NCBI GenBank assembly: GCA_965116765.1
Contig: OZ220718.1
Location: 1 to 64,000, forward strand
Length of the DNA stretch: 64,000 nucleotides
Origin: JAJEEA01 sp965116765
GTDB lineage: Bacteria > Acidobacteriota > Vicinamibacteria > Vicinamibacterales > UBA8438
Reading direction: 5' to 3'
The notes under the pieces were generated by a model. The model ran no database searches. It was not told where the DNA came from and saw nothing but the letters and a program-made list of their open reading frames with translations. This document shows positions 14,423 through 23,527 of this stretch, piece after piece; the first letter of the stretch is position 1, and every line of letters starts with the position of its first letter. The position numbers were made by a program, and so were the translations under genes.

Positions 14423-17223
14423 ATGAATCGTCGCTCGCAACGGTTGCTGCCCTGGGCCGCTCTCGCCCTGATCTTCGTGCTCGGGGGCGCGGGCGTCGCC
14501 CACGCTCAGGATGCGGTCATTGACGGCGCCGTCACCGATGCGACGGGCTTGGTGCTGCCCGGCGTGACGGTGGAGGTGCGCACCGCGGCGGACGGCCTGT
14601 CGGTCGCGACCGCCGTTACCGACGGCGCCGGCGCCTTCGCAATCGCGGGGCTGCGGCCGGGCATCTACGACGTGCGCTTCACCCTTCCCGGCTTCCACGA
14701 GGTGGTGCGCGCAGGGGTCGCGGCTGCGGCGGGCGCCGCTGTCACCCTGCTGGTCGAGCTCGCGGTCGAGCTCGAGGAGCAGGTGGTGGTGGTCGGCAGC
14801 CGGGCGCGGCCGCGGTCGGTGACGGCGTCGCCGGTGCCCATCGACGCCATCCCGTTCCGCGACGTCGCCAGCCAGGGGGCGCACTCGCTCGACTACCAGT
14901 TGCGGACGCTGGTGCCGTCGTTCAACGTGGCCACGCACCCCATCAGCGGGGCGGCGTCGCTGGTGCGGCCGGCGAGTCTGCGCAACCTCGCCCACGACCA
15001 CACGCTGGTGCTCGTCAACGGCAAGCGGCGCCACCGGTCGGCCATCCTCGTCTGGTTCGGGGGGGTGACCGACGGCACCCAGGGCCCGGACATCTCGACC
15101 ATTCCGGCCATCGCGCTGCGGCAGGTCGAGGTGCTGCGCGACGGCGCGTCGGCGCAGTACGGGTCGGACGCCATCGCCGGGGTGATGAACTTCCTGCTCA
15201 AGGACGACCGGTCGGGAGGCAGCCTGGAGATCGACACCGGTACCTACCGCGCGGGCGACGGCGACGCCTACCGCGCCGCCGGCAACGTCGGGCTGCCCCT
15301 CGGCGACGACGGGCTTCGCCAACCTCAGCTTCGAGTACGGCAACACCGGCCCCACCGACCGCAGCGTGCAGCGCGCCGACGCGGCGGCCCTCGCCGCCGC
15401 CGGCAACACCGCGGTGGCCGACCCCGCGCAGCCGTGGGGCGACCCGACGAGCGAGGACGACCTGAAGCTGTTCGGCAACTTCGGCCACCGGTCCGCGAAC
15501 GGCCTCGAGCTCTACGGCTCACGCCAACTACGCGGGCCGGACGTCGACGCAGGGGTTCTACTACCGGAACCCCAATACGCGGGCCAACATCTTCAGCCTC
15601 GACGGCGGGCAGACGCTCCTCGTCGGCGACGTGCTCGACGCCCGCGACGGCGTGCGCGACGGCTCGGCGGGCTGCCCCACGGTGACCATCACCGACGACC
15701 GCCCGGACCCCGCGGCCCTCGCGCAGGTCTTCGCCGACCCCGACTGCTTCAACTTCCAGGAGATCGCGCCGGGCGGGTTCACCCCCTCGTTCAGCGGGGT
15801 CATCAGCGACGTGTCGGCCGTCGCCGGCCTGCGCCGGACCGCGGCCAACGGCCTGACCTGGAACGCCAGCGCCGGCTACGGCGCGCACCAGGCCGACTTC
15901 TTCCTCTACAACACCGTCAACGCTTCGCTCGGGCCCGACACGCCGCGGGACTTCGATCCGGGCCTGTACCGGCAGGCCGAGGTCAACCTGAACCTCGACC
16001 TGTCCTGGGCGGCCACCGAGATGGTCCATCTCGCCGGCGGGGCCGAGTGGCGGGACGAGCGGTTCACGATCCGGGAGGGCGAGCCGCTCTCGTGGCGGGT
16101 GGGTCCCTACGCGGCGCAGGGCTTCGTGTCCGGCTCGAACGGCTTCGCGGGGTTCCCCGACTACACCGCCGGCACGTGGACCCGCGCCAACGCCGCCGTC
16201 TACGGCGACGTCGAGCTGCGGGAGCCCGACGAAGGCCGCTGGACGGTCGGCGGCGCCCTCCGGCTCGAGCGCTTCGACGTATTCGGCGCCACCACGAACG
16301 GCAAGCTGTCGGCCCGCTACGCGCTGGCCGGCGCCGTCTCCGTGCGCGGCGGCGTCAGCACCGGGTTCCGCGCCCCGACGCCGGGGCAGCAGAACACGTT
16401 CAACGTGCAGTCGACCATCGACCCCACGACGCTGGACCTCGTCGACAGCGCCACCGTCCCGTCGACCTTCCGGGCCGCGCAGCTCCGGGGCGGCCGGGCC
16501 CTCGACCCCGAGACCTCGGTCAACGCGACGGCGGGGGTGGTGGTCGACACCGGGCCGTTCACCCTGACCGCCGACTACTTCCAGGTCGACGTCGGCAACC
16601 GCCTCGCCCTGTCGCAGAACTTCACCCTCGGCGCCGACGAGCGGGCGCAGCTTCTGTCGGAGGGCATCGCGTCGGCGCGCACCCTGGCCTTCTTCCGGTT
16701 CTTCATCAACGACTTCTCGACCCGGACGCGGGGTGTCGACGTCGTCTCCACCTGGACGCCTCCCGCGCTGGGCGGCGCCACCGTCTTCAGCTTCGCGATG
16801 AACCACACCGACACGGAAGTGACGAGGCCCTCGGACCTGCTCGGCCCCGGCGACGTGCTCGCCATCGAGCGGGGCGTGCCGGAGACGCGCTGGAACGTGG
16901 CCGTCAACCAGCGCGCGGGCCGGGTCGGCCTCCTCGGCCGCCTCCACTACTACGGGTCGTGGGTCGACCACATCGATGCGCGCTCGGCGCGCGGCGCTCT
17001 CGCCCCGGTCCTCGCCGGCCGATTCATCCTCGACCTCGAGGCCAGCGTCCCCCTCACCCCCGCCGCGACCCTCTCCGTCGGCGGCCAGAACGTCCTCGAC
17101 ACCTACTCGGACCGGATGGACCTGTTCGCGGCGCGGTTCGGCCTGCCCTACAGCCAGTTCACGCCGTGGGGCATGAGCGGCGGCTACTACTACGCGCGCC
17201 TCGGCTACCGCTGGGGCAGGTAG
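14423..17223 (+). pseudogene. TonB-dependent receptor with two frameshifts
   Basis: An outer-membrane TonB-dependent receptor of about 930 residues when joined. It has a signal peptide, a carboxypeptidase-regulatory domain (DAVIDGAVTDATGLVLPGVT), a plug domain (LVNGKRRHRSAIL, VEVLRDGASAQYGSDAIAGV) and a long beta-barrel ending in ARLGYRWGR. Two single-base insertions break it. One is an extra C near 15314, after which FANLSFEYGNTGP becomes readable. The other is an extra T near 15519, after which HANYAGRTSTQGFYYR becomes readable. No other damage is seen, so recent inactivation and assembly error are both possible. The substrate is unknown. Confidence 0.85.
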
Positions 17224-17333
17224 GGGTAGGGTCATCGAAGGGCTTTCGCGAAGCGGTCCGCCTGCGCCGCGGCAAGGGGTGGCCGCCGGTTCCGCGGATA
17301 CTCCGGCGGTAGGGGAGCGAGAGATCCCGAAGC

Positions 17334-17362
17334 TTGCAGGGAGCCGGAGGGCTCTGTACGAT
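17334..17362 (+). promoter_or_regulatory. Putative promoter of the ATPase-DUF4276 pair
   Basis: TTGCAG (17334-17339), a 17-base spacer and TACGAT (17357-17362) lie 48 bases before the ATPase ATG. Confidence 0.45.
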
Positions 17363-17410
17363 CCTGGAAGCGTCTGCAGAAACCATAGTTCTCGACGCCG
17401 AAGGTGACGC

Positions 17411-18592
17411 ATGGTCGATTGCATTCTACGACGGATGGACTTGTCGAGCTTCCGTAGTCTCTCGTTTCAGCATGTGGATTTCGACAATCCGACGTTTGTG
17501 GTCGGACGGAACGGTTCCGGCAAGAGCAACTTCGCCGACGCTTTCGCATTCCTCGCGGAAGCGATGGCCTCTCCGCTACAGGCCGTGATCGAACGACGCG
17601 GGGGGTTCTCTGCCGTGTCCCATCGCAGATCCGCAAGGGGTCGACCCGCGAACCTCACCTTGCGGGTGTTCCTGCAAGACCTGGACAAGGATACGGTCCG
17701 GGGCGATTACTACATCGATCTGGCTCCTCGGAGAGGCGACGAGTTCGAGGTTGCGTATGAGACGTGTCATGTTGAGCGGGCTGATGGGACAGGGGACTCG
17801 TTTCACCGCCAGACCGCCAAGGGTTCGACGAAGTGGAGAAGCACCATAGAATCACTTGCTCCCGTCATCGAACCGAACGCACTCGCATTGCCACTGGTGG
17901 GTGGAGACAGGCGTTTCGGGGCGATCTTGCGCTTCATGTCGGGCATGCGGACGTACAGGATAGAGCCGTCGGCGCTACGAGCGATGCAGGACGCGGATGG
18001 CGGTTCCGGCCTGCGATCGGATGGCAGGAATGCTGCCAGCGTGTTGCGTGAGATCCAACGGAAGTCGCCCGCGCAGGAGTGGACGCGGATCTGCGAGCTG
18101 CTTGAGAGCGTCGTTCCGGGGACGATCGGAGTCCGACCGAAGAAGCACGGCAACAAGTTGACCCTGGAATTCACACAGCATCGCGCGGGAGCGGACCCCA
18201 TCAAGTTCGAAGCCTTCAGCATGTCCGATGGCACGCTTCGCGTACTGGGGCTCATCACCGCGGTCTTCCAGCGCCCAGCGCCGTCGCTGGTGATCATCGA
18301 AGAGCCCGAGGCATCCATTCATGCGGGGGCCCTCGGTTCGATCCTCGACGTGCTGCGGTTGGCCGGCCGTTCCATGCAGTTGGTCGTCACCACGCATAGT
18401 CCGGACATTCTCGACGCGAAGTGGATTGAGGACAGACACCTGCGAATCCTGAGCTGGGAGCACGGATTCACCAGAATCGACCGCGCTTCGCAGTCGGTGC
18501 GGACGGCCTTGGAGAGACAGCTCATGGGCGCGGGTGAGCTGTTGCGCTCGAACGCCCTGACCCCCGAGCAACCGGCAGGTCCGAATGGATGA
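17411..18592 (+). CDS. AAA_21/OLD-like ATPase, candidate defence ATPase
   Basis: A 393-residue SMC/ABC-type ATPase. FRSLSF then VVGRNGSGKSNFAD (Walker A, about residues 32-40) starts the protein. FSMSDGTLRVLGL is the signature-like loop, LVIIEEPEASIH is Walker B, and VVTTHSPDILD is the H-loop. This layout is that of AAA_15/AAA_21 ATPases of OLD, AbiL and related anti-phage systems, which act with a TOPRIM-like partner. The stop overlaps the DUF4276-like gene as ATGA. Codon use is less GC-extreme than in the neighbours (more A/T at third positions), which suggests transfer. Confidence 0.8.
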   Translation: MVDCILRRMDLSSFRSLSFQHVDFDNPTFVVGRNGSGKSNFADAFAFLAEAMASPLQAVIERRGGFSAVSHRRSARGRPANLTLRVFLQDLDKDTVRGDYYIDLAPRRGDEFEVAYETCHVERADGTGDSFHRQTAKGSTKWRSTIESLAPVIEPNALALPLVGGDRRFGAILRFMSGMRTYRIEPSALRAMQDADGGSGLRSDGRNAASVLREIQRKSPAQEWTRICELLESVVPGTIGVRPKKHGNKLTLEFTQHRAGADPIKFEAFSMSDGTLRVLGLITAVFQRPAPSLVIIEEPEASIHAGALGSILDVLRLAGRSMQLVVTTHSPDILDAKWIEDRHLRILSWEHGFTRIDRASQSVRTALERQLMGAGELLRSNALTPEQPAGPNG

Positions 18593-19260
18593 AGGGATGG
18601 GGTCCTGTGGTGTTTGGAGGAAGGTCCGATGTGAGGATCCAACCCATCGTGGAGGGTCACGGCGACGCCGCGGCTTTGCCGGTCTTGTTGCGGCGACTTG
18701 TGGACGAGGCACAAGTCTGGAGCGTGGGCATCGGAAGACCGATTCGGAGGCCTCGCAACCGTCTTGTGAGGGAGGCTGGGGTGCGGCAGGCGGTACAGCT
18801 GGCACTCGTGCAGCGGGATTGCGGGGGAGTGTTCATCCTGTTGGACGGAGAGACTGACTGTCCCGCCCATCTCGGGCCGACCGTACAGGCCTGGGCGACG
18901 GAAGCGGCAGCCGGAGTGCCGTGTGGCGTCGTCTTGGCACAGAAGGAGTACGAGGCGTGGTTCCTGGCGTCAATCGAGTCGTTGCGGGGTTATCGGAGCG
19001 TCAGGATCGACGCCAAGGCTCATCCGGATCCCGAGCGTCCGCGCGGCGCGAAGGCGCAACTGGAGGCCCGAATGGAGCACGGCGCGACGTATCTGGAGAC
19101 GGCCGACCAACCGGCGTTCAGCGGGAGGTTCTCGCTGCCGGCGGCCTATCGGCGTTCGCGGTCGTTCCGGAAGCTCACAGACTCGTTCGGAACACTGGTC
19201 CGCGGCATGGGCCATGACATCGCGTCCTGGCCGCCACGTGGCTGGACCGCGGGTACGTAG
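18589..19260 (+). CDS. DUF4276-family (TOPRIM-like) protein
   Basis: A 223-residue product from ATG 18589, or 209 residues from GTG 18631. The latter has GGAGGAAGG just upstream and starts with the family-typical RIQPIVEGHGDAAAL. The acidic IVEGHG and FILLDGETDCP motifs resemble the E and DxD positions of TOPRIM-like folds, and EYEAWFLASIESL is another conserved DUF4276 block. Genes of this family often sit directly after AAA_21 ATPases. A nuclease effector for the upstream ATPase is likely, but this is inferred from the pairing. Confidence 0.75.
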   Translation: MKGWGPVVFGGRSDVRIQPIVEGHGDAAALPVLLRRLVDEAQVWSVGIGRPIRRPRNRLVREAGVRQAVQLALVQRDCGGVFILLDGETDCPAHLGPTVQAWATEAAAGVPCGVVLAQKEYEAWFLASIESLRGYRSVRIDAKAHPDPERPRGAKAQLEARMEHGATYLETADQPAFSGRFSLPAAYRRSRSFRKLTDSFGTLVRGMGHDIASWPPRGWTAGT

Positions 19261-19366
19261 CGCATGTGGCGGCGGGCGGACCGGTGCTGGTCGCTGCCGA
19301 GGGTGGTGGGCGTCCATTGGACGCCGAGGTCGGATCGCCGGGGAGCCTGGCGGCGGGGAACCGTCT

Positions 19367-20461
19367 CTACGTCGCGGCCGTCACGCCGCCGCACGAGCTG
19401 CCGGATCCGGCGGTGCAGCCGAAGCAGTGCGGGCCGGTCGCGATGCGCCGGCGCTCGAGCGCGGCGAGGGCGAGCGCGGGTGACGCCGGGCCGCCGTCGG
19501 GCCCCGGCAGGCCGCGCGCGAGGTCCATCACGGTCTGTGGCGCGGACGGCTCGACGGGAAGGTCGAGCATCTGGTTGAAGTCGCAGTCGTGGAGCCGGCC
19601 GTCCCAGCCGACGCTGAGCGTGTCGCGGCACATCAGGCCGTCGACGGTGGCGGGGTTGAACGCCTGCACCAGTCGGTCCATGTACCCCTGCAGGTTCCCC
19701 GACTGCTCGAGCCAGTCGAGGTACCGGCTGATGGGCATGTTGGTGATGGTGAACAGCCGGTTGAAGCGGATGCCGTGGCGCCGGTCGAGCTCGCGCTTCC
19801 AGTCGCGCTCGAGGGCGGCCTGCCCCGCCGGCAGGAACGCCCCGACGGGGTTGGTCACCAAGTGGAGCTCGAGGCCCGAGCCGGGGGCCCCGTAGCCCAG
19901 GGCGTTGAGCCGGCGCAACGCCTCGACGGACTGCTCGAAGACGCCGTCGCCGCGCTGGCGGTCCGTCATCGCGCCGGCGTAGGACGGCAGCGATGCCACG
20001 ATCTCCACCCGGTGATCGGCAAGGAACCCCGCCAGGTCCTCGTAGGCCGGCAGGGTCAGGATCGTGAGGTTGCAGCGGTCCATCACGCGCCGCCCGAGCC
20101 CCGCCGCCCGCGCCACCATGTCGCGGAACCGCGGGTGCAGCTCGGGCGCCCCGCCGGTGATGTCCACGGTGGGGATGTTCGTCGCCGCGAGCAGCGCGAA
20201 GCAGGCCTCGACCACCTCGTCCGGCATCACCTCGCGCCGGTCCGGGCCGGCGTCGACGTGGCAGTGGCGGCAGACCTGGTTGCACCGCTTGCCCACGTTG
20301 ATCTGCAGCGTCGTCGTCTCGGCCGGCCGCAACGGGTCGTGGCCCGCCGACGCGGCCGCCCGGGGGAAGCTGCGGGCGAGCGGCAGCGCATCGAGCCGCG
20401 CGCGTTGGGCGGCGGGCGGGGCCAGCGGCGAGCGCGTGTTCAGCAGGGTGGGCAGCGACAT
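19367..20461 (-). CDS. arsS: Arsenosugar biosynthesis radical SAM protein ArsS
   Basis: A 364-residue radical SAM enzyme. The cluster motif CNQVCRHC follows LQINVGKR. Other landmarks are DITGGAPELHP, NPVGAFLPAGQ and, near the C-terminus, a cysteine group HCFGCTAGSGSSCGG of the DUF3641 part. ArsS converts dimethylarsinoyl precursors in arsenosugar formation. It follows a carboxymuconolactone decarboxylase-like gene by two bases, the usual arsS partner arrangement. No ArsM methyltransferase is seen nearby. Confidence 0.9.
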   Translation of the reverse strand: MSLPTLLNTRSPLAPPAAQRARLDALPLARSFPRAAASAGHDPLRPAETTTLQINVGKRCNQVCRHCHVDAGPDRREVMPDEVVEACFALLAATNIPTVDITGGAPELHPRFRDMVARAAGLGRRVMDRCNLTILTLPAYEDLAGFLADHRVEIVASLPSYAGAMTDRQRGDGVFEQSVEALRRLNALGYGAPGSGLELHLVTNPVGAFLPAGQAALERDWKRELDRRHGIRFNRLFTITNMPISRYLDWLEQSGNLQGYMDRLVQAFNPATVDGLMCRDTLSVGWDGRLHDCDFNQMLDLPVEPSAPQTVMDLARGLPGPDGGPASPALALAALERRRIATGPHCFGCTAGSGSSCGGVTAAT

Positions 20462-20463
20462 GG

Positions 20464-20796
20464 CTACATCGACAGCTTGTCGAGGCGGTTGCGCATCTGC
20501 ACGCCGTGGACGAGCGACGCCCCCCCTCGGATGGCGGCGGCGACGTGCACCGCCTCGGTCATCTGGTCGGGGGCGGCGCCCTTTTCGAGCGACGCCGTGG
20601 TGTACGCGTCGATGCAGTAGGGGCACTGGACCGCGTGCGACACCGCCAGCGCGATCAGCGCCTTCTCGCGCTCGGTCAACGCGCCCTCGGCGAACACCGC
20701 GTCGTACCACGCCGAGAACTTCTCCCACAGCTCGGGCGCGTCCTTGCCGACGTCGCCGAACCTCGCCAGATCGGGGGGATGGTAGTAGGAGTCCAT
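20464..20796 (-). CDS. Arsenosugar-associated AhpD-like peroxidase-family protein
   Basis: A 110-residue carboxymuconolactone decarboxylase/AhpD-fold protein with the CxxC-type redox centre in QCPYCIDAYT and nearby HxxH-like residues (ASLVHGVQM). This small family (arsenosugar biosynthesis-associated peroxidase-like) is regularly found beside arsS. It precedes arsS on the same strand with only a two-base gap, so the genes form an operon. Confidence 0.88.
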   Translation of the reverse strand: MDSYYHPPDLARFGDVGKDAPELWEKFSAWYDAVFAEGALTEREKALIALAVSHAVQCPYCIDAYTTASLEKGAAPDQMTEAVHVAAAIRGGASLVHGVQMRNRLDKLSM

Positions 20797-20909
20797 GGAC
20801 GAGTCTCTCGCGGTCTCCGCGCCGGTGCCGGGCGTCCGACAGCGAAGCCCGCCCTGGGCGAGGGGCGCCGCGCCGAGGCGGCTGGTTGCGGCGGGAACCT
20901 GACGACCAT

Positions 20910-21291
20910 CGTATCACTCGGGGCCGTCCAGCATCACGTGCGGAACCCGCACCCCGGCCAACAGCAGCAAACGGTCCACGTCTCCAACCCGCTCACCCCC
21001 AACGGTCGCCGGCCCGCCGTGAATCAGCATCACGCAACGTCTGCCCTCGGAAAACGAGGTGTTCATCGAGGTCGCCGCGGCGACGGGCGAGACGCCGACG
21101 GACGCGGCCGAGGTGGCCGGGTCCGTCGGCAACTGTCGCCTGGTCGGCCCGGACTGCTTCGAGACCCTCGAGATGGTTCCGACCTGCGCGGTCCTCTTCA
21201 CGGGGGCAGGACCCGTGGCCGCGCGTTGCCGTCGTCATCGCGCAGACGGCGGCGCGGCTCCGGTCCGGCGAGGATCCGGGAGCCGCGGGAA
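20910..21291. other. Gene-poor interval, 380 bp
   Basis: Short frames exist on both strands (for example minus 20914-21201), but none shows a recognisable domain, a good ribosome-binding site or coding periodicity that I can trust. A degraded gene cannot be excluded. Confidence 0.4.
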
Positions 21292-22251
21292 TCAGATCGC
21301 CGATCCGCGGCGCCGCGGGCGCGGGCTCTGCTCTTCCTCCTCGGCCGGCTCGACCGTCAGGGACGTCTCGGTGCGGTCGCGCACGATGGTCATGTCGAAC
21401 GCCGCGCCCGGCTCGAGGCGCGCGAGCTGCCGGCGAAGCGCCGCGAGATCGTCTACCGCCTGCCCGTCGACCGCGGTGATGACGTCGCCCGCGCGCAGAC
21501 CCGCGGCCGCTCCCCGCGTGTCGTCGTCGACGTGCTCGACGAGGATGCCCGCCTCGGCCCCGAAGAACTCGGCGAGCTGTCCGCCGATCGACTCGGCCCA
21601 TATGCCCAGTCGGACGCGCCCCGGACGCCGGGCGGCGAAGCCGCGGAAGACCTCCGGCAACCGGCGGAGCACCGTGAGCTCCTCCGATTCCGCGAGCTCC
21701 CTGGCGCGCTCCTGCACCGATTCCGCGAGCTCCCGAGTGCGCTCCTCCACCTCCTCGACCTCGTCCACTTCGACGCGCAGGCGGTCGGCGAACGCCCGCG
21801 GCAAACGGGCCCTCAAGCCGGACCGCTCCGCCGTCGTGACGTTCAGCGTCACCGGCGATCCGTCCCGGAGCACGCGCACCGGCGCGGCCCGTCCGGCCGG
21901 GGTCTCCTCGACGAGCCGCGCCAGCTGGCGGGCACTGCGCACGCGCTCGCGGTCGAACTCGACGATGACGTCCCCCGCCTCGATGCCGGCGGCCTCGGCC
22001 GGGCCGTCGGCGCGCACGTCGGTCACCACCGCGCCCTCGGCGCCTTCGGCGGCCTCCTCGACGTCACGCACCGAGACGCCGATCTCGGGGCGCGACCCGC
22101 CGATCTCGAACCGCCTCACCACCGTGCGCTCCGTCTCCTCACGTTCCTCCTGTACCGTTACCTCCGCTCCCGACGCCAACGCCGGCGCGGCCAGCGCCGC
22201 CAGCACCGCGATGCCCCACCGCTTCCGTCTCATGCAGGTCGTCGTCGCCAT
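21292..22251 (-). CDS. Periplasmic protein with two PDZ domains
   Basis: A 319-residue exported protein. After a signal peptide (RRKRWGIAVLAALAAPALASG) come two PDZ domains: one at about 50-125 (IGVSVRDVEEA, AAGIEAGDVIVEFD) and one at about 215-300 (RLGIWAESIGGQ, GLRAGDVITAVDGQAVDD). A charged helix (VDEVEEVEERTRELAESVQE) links them. There is no protease domain, so it is a PDZ-only adaptor or a DegP-related scaffold rather than an enzyme. The start may be ATG 22251 or 22233. Confidence 0.75.
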   Translation of the reverse strand: MATTTCMRRKRWGIAVLAALAAPALASGAEVTVQEEREETERTVVRRFEIGGSRPEIGVSVRDVEEAAEGAEGAVVTDVRADGPAEAAGIEAGDVIVEFDRERVRSARQLARLVEETPAGRAAPVRVLRDGSPVTLNVTTAERSGLRARLPRAFADRLRVEVDEVEEVEERTRELAESVQERARELAESEELTVLRRLPEVFRGFAARRPGRVRLGIWAESIGGQLAEFFGAEAGILVEHVDDDTRGAAAGLRAGDVITAVDGQAVDDLAALRRQLARLEPGAAFDMTIVRDRTETSLTVEPAEEEEQSPRPRRRGSAI

Positions 22252-22673
22252 GTCGATGATCCCTCCCCGGATCCGCGGGTCGCGGCGCGAGTTCGCCGAC
22301 ACGCCGCGCCCCTGTCGAGTTAGGACGGCGCCGCCGCCCGCTTGGCCGGCCGGCGAACGAGCGAAGCGCGGCGAACACGCGGTCACCTCGGGCGAGAATC
22401 CGCCCTCGGATGGGTCCGCGGGGCCGAAGTACGGGAGACGAAGCCTGCGCCCGGGCAGGGCGCCGGCGGGTCGCGGGGCGACGAGCACCGCCGCGGGGGA
22501 GGTCTCTCGGAAGCTGCGGCCCCGGCCGGAAAGCGCTCGACGGCGGGGAAGCGGCGGCGAACCGGGCTCTTTCCGGATGAGCGCCCGGCGCGATGTCCCG
22601 CGCGGCGGGCCCGGGCGAGGCTGAGGGTGGGGCGCCGGGGCCGGCAGCCGGCCCCGGCGGAGAGCTTCCGAGG
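22252..22673. other. Intergenic region, no gene seen
   Basis: About 420 bases upstream of the PDZ gene and downstream of the cytochrome gene. It is GC-rich with only shadow frames. Both flanking genes run leftward, so it could hold the PDZ gene promoter, but I see no clear hexamers. Confidence 0.35.
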
Positions 22674-23135
22674 CTACTGCGCCTCGGTGATCATGATGGC
22701 GTCGAGACCGTCGGTGTCGCTGGGAAGCTCCATGCTTCCGGCCGGCACGTCGTTCCTCTGCAGCATGTAGGCCGAGATGTCGGCGTAGCCCGAGGGGCTC
22801 AGGCTCGCCGGGGCGCCCTGCGGCATGGTGGTGCGGATGGCGGTGTACATGTCGCCCATCGACAGCTCGCTCCACCGGAAGAAGAAGGCCGAGCCGATCA
22901 GCGACGGCGCGATGCCGTCACCCATGAGGTCGTCGAGGTGGCACGCCGCGCACTCCTGGTCGTAGGTGCGCTGCCCGCGGGCCGCCTGCTCCTCGGTGTA
23001 CACGCCGTCCCAGATCGTCTGATCCTGGGCGGCGGTCGTCGTCGTGAGGGCTGCCGCGAGGCAGAGCGTTGCCAGCAGGCACACCGCGGGGACGCGGCGA
23101 CCGGGGTTGGGGGACGGATTCCGCATTTCTCTCAT
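22674..23135 (-). CDS. Secreted monoheme cytochrome c
   Basis: A 153-residue exported cytochrome with a signal peptide (VCLLATLCLAAALTTTTAAQ) and one heme site CAACH. The body DGVYTEEQAARGQRTYDQEC and TTMPQGAPASLSPSGYADI gives the distal Met ligand region. It is closely related in sequence to the C-terminal domain of the diheme cytochrome at 62774-63586. It probably acts as a periplasmic electron carrier or as a subunit of a PQQ or oxidoreductase system. No partner enzyme is adjacent. Confidence 0.88.
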   Translation of the reverse strand: MREMRNPSPNPGRRVPAVCLLATLCLAAALTTTTAAQDQTIWDGVYTEEQAARGQRTYDQECAACHLDDLMGDGIAPSLIGSAFFFRWSELSMGDMYTAIRTTMPQGAPASLSPSGYADISAYMLQRNDVPAGSMELPSDTDGLDAIMITEAQ

Positions 23136-23527
23136 ACCTCGTCTGTCTGGGGGCGATCAGAGGCGGCATCGCGCCGCCCGGTTGACGCCGGTTGCCGAAG
23201 AGTGCACGCGGCAGGCGCCGCCGTACGCACCTGCGCGGGGGCCTCGGGCGCCCGGCGCGGCCTGACGCAGGCGCGCGGCCGCGGGCGGGCGAAGAGACCG
23301 AATCCGAGGGTGAACTATATCATCCTCGTTGCGGTTCCCCACAGCGGGCGGCCCGGTCGGCGGCCGGCGCACTCGGGCTCCCACCGGTACACCAGAGCAG
23401 GGCCGCGACGAGCGGAGGGCGGCGCGGCCACGGCGTCGCTCCGCCACCCGCCGTCCGGCCCCATGCACTTCGGGCCGCGCTGCCGCAGTCTGTCGTTGCG
23501 GGAGGTTCCTCCGGCCGCCCCGGCCCG
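23136..23527. other. Intergenic region, no gene seen
   Basis: About 390 bases between the cytochrome start and the AIM24-family stop. No convincing ORF, repeat or RNA structure is visible. Confidence 0.35.

Noticed and set aside
14208..14426. 72-codon plus-strand ORF before the TonB receptor
   Set aside because: No ribosome-binding site, no domain, and composition like non-coding GC-rich DNA.
20914..21201. 95-codon minus-strand ORF between the arsS operon and the PDZ gene
   Set aside because: No family, no start signal and no coding periodicity that distinguishes it from background.
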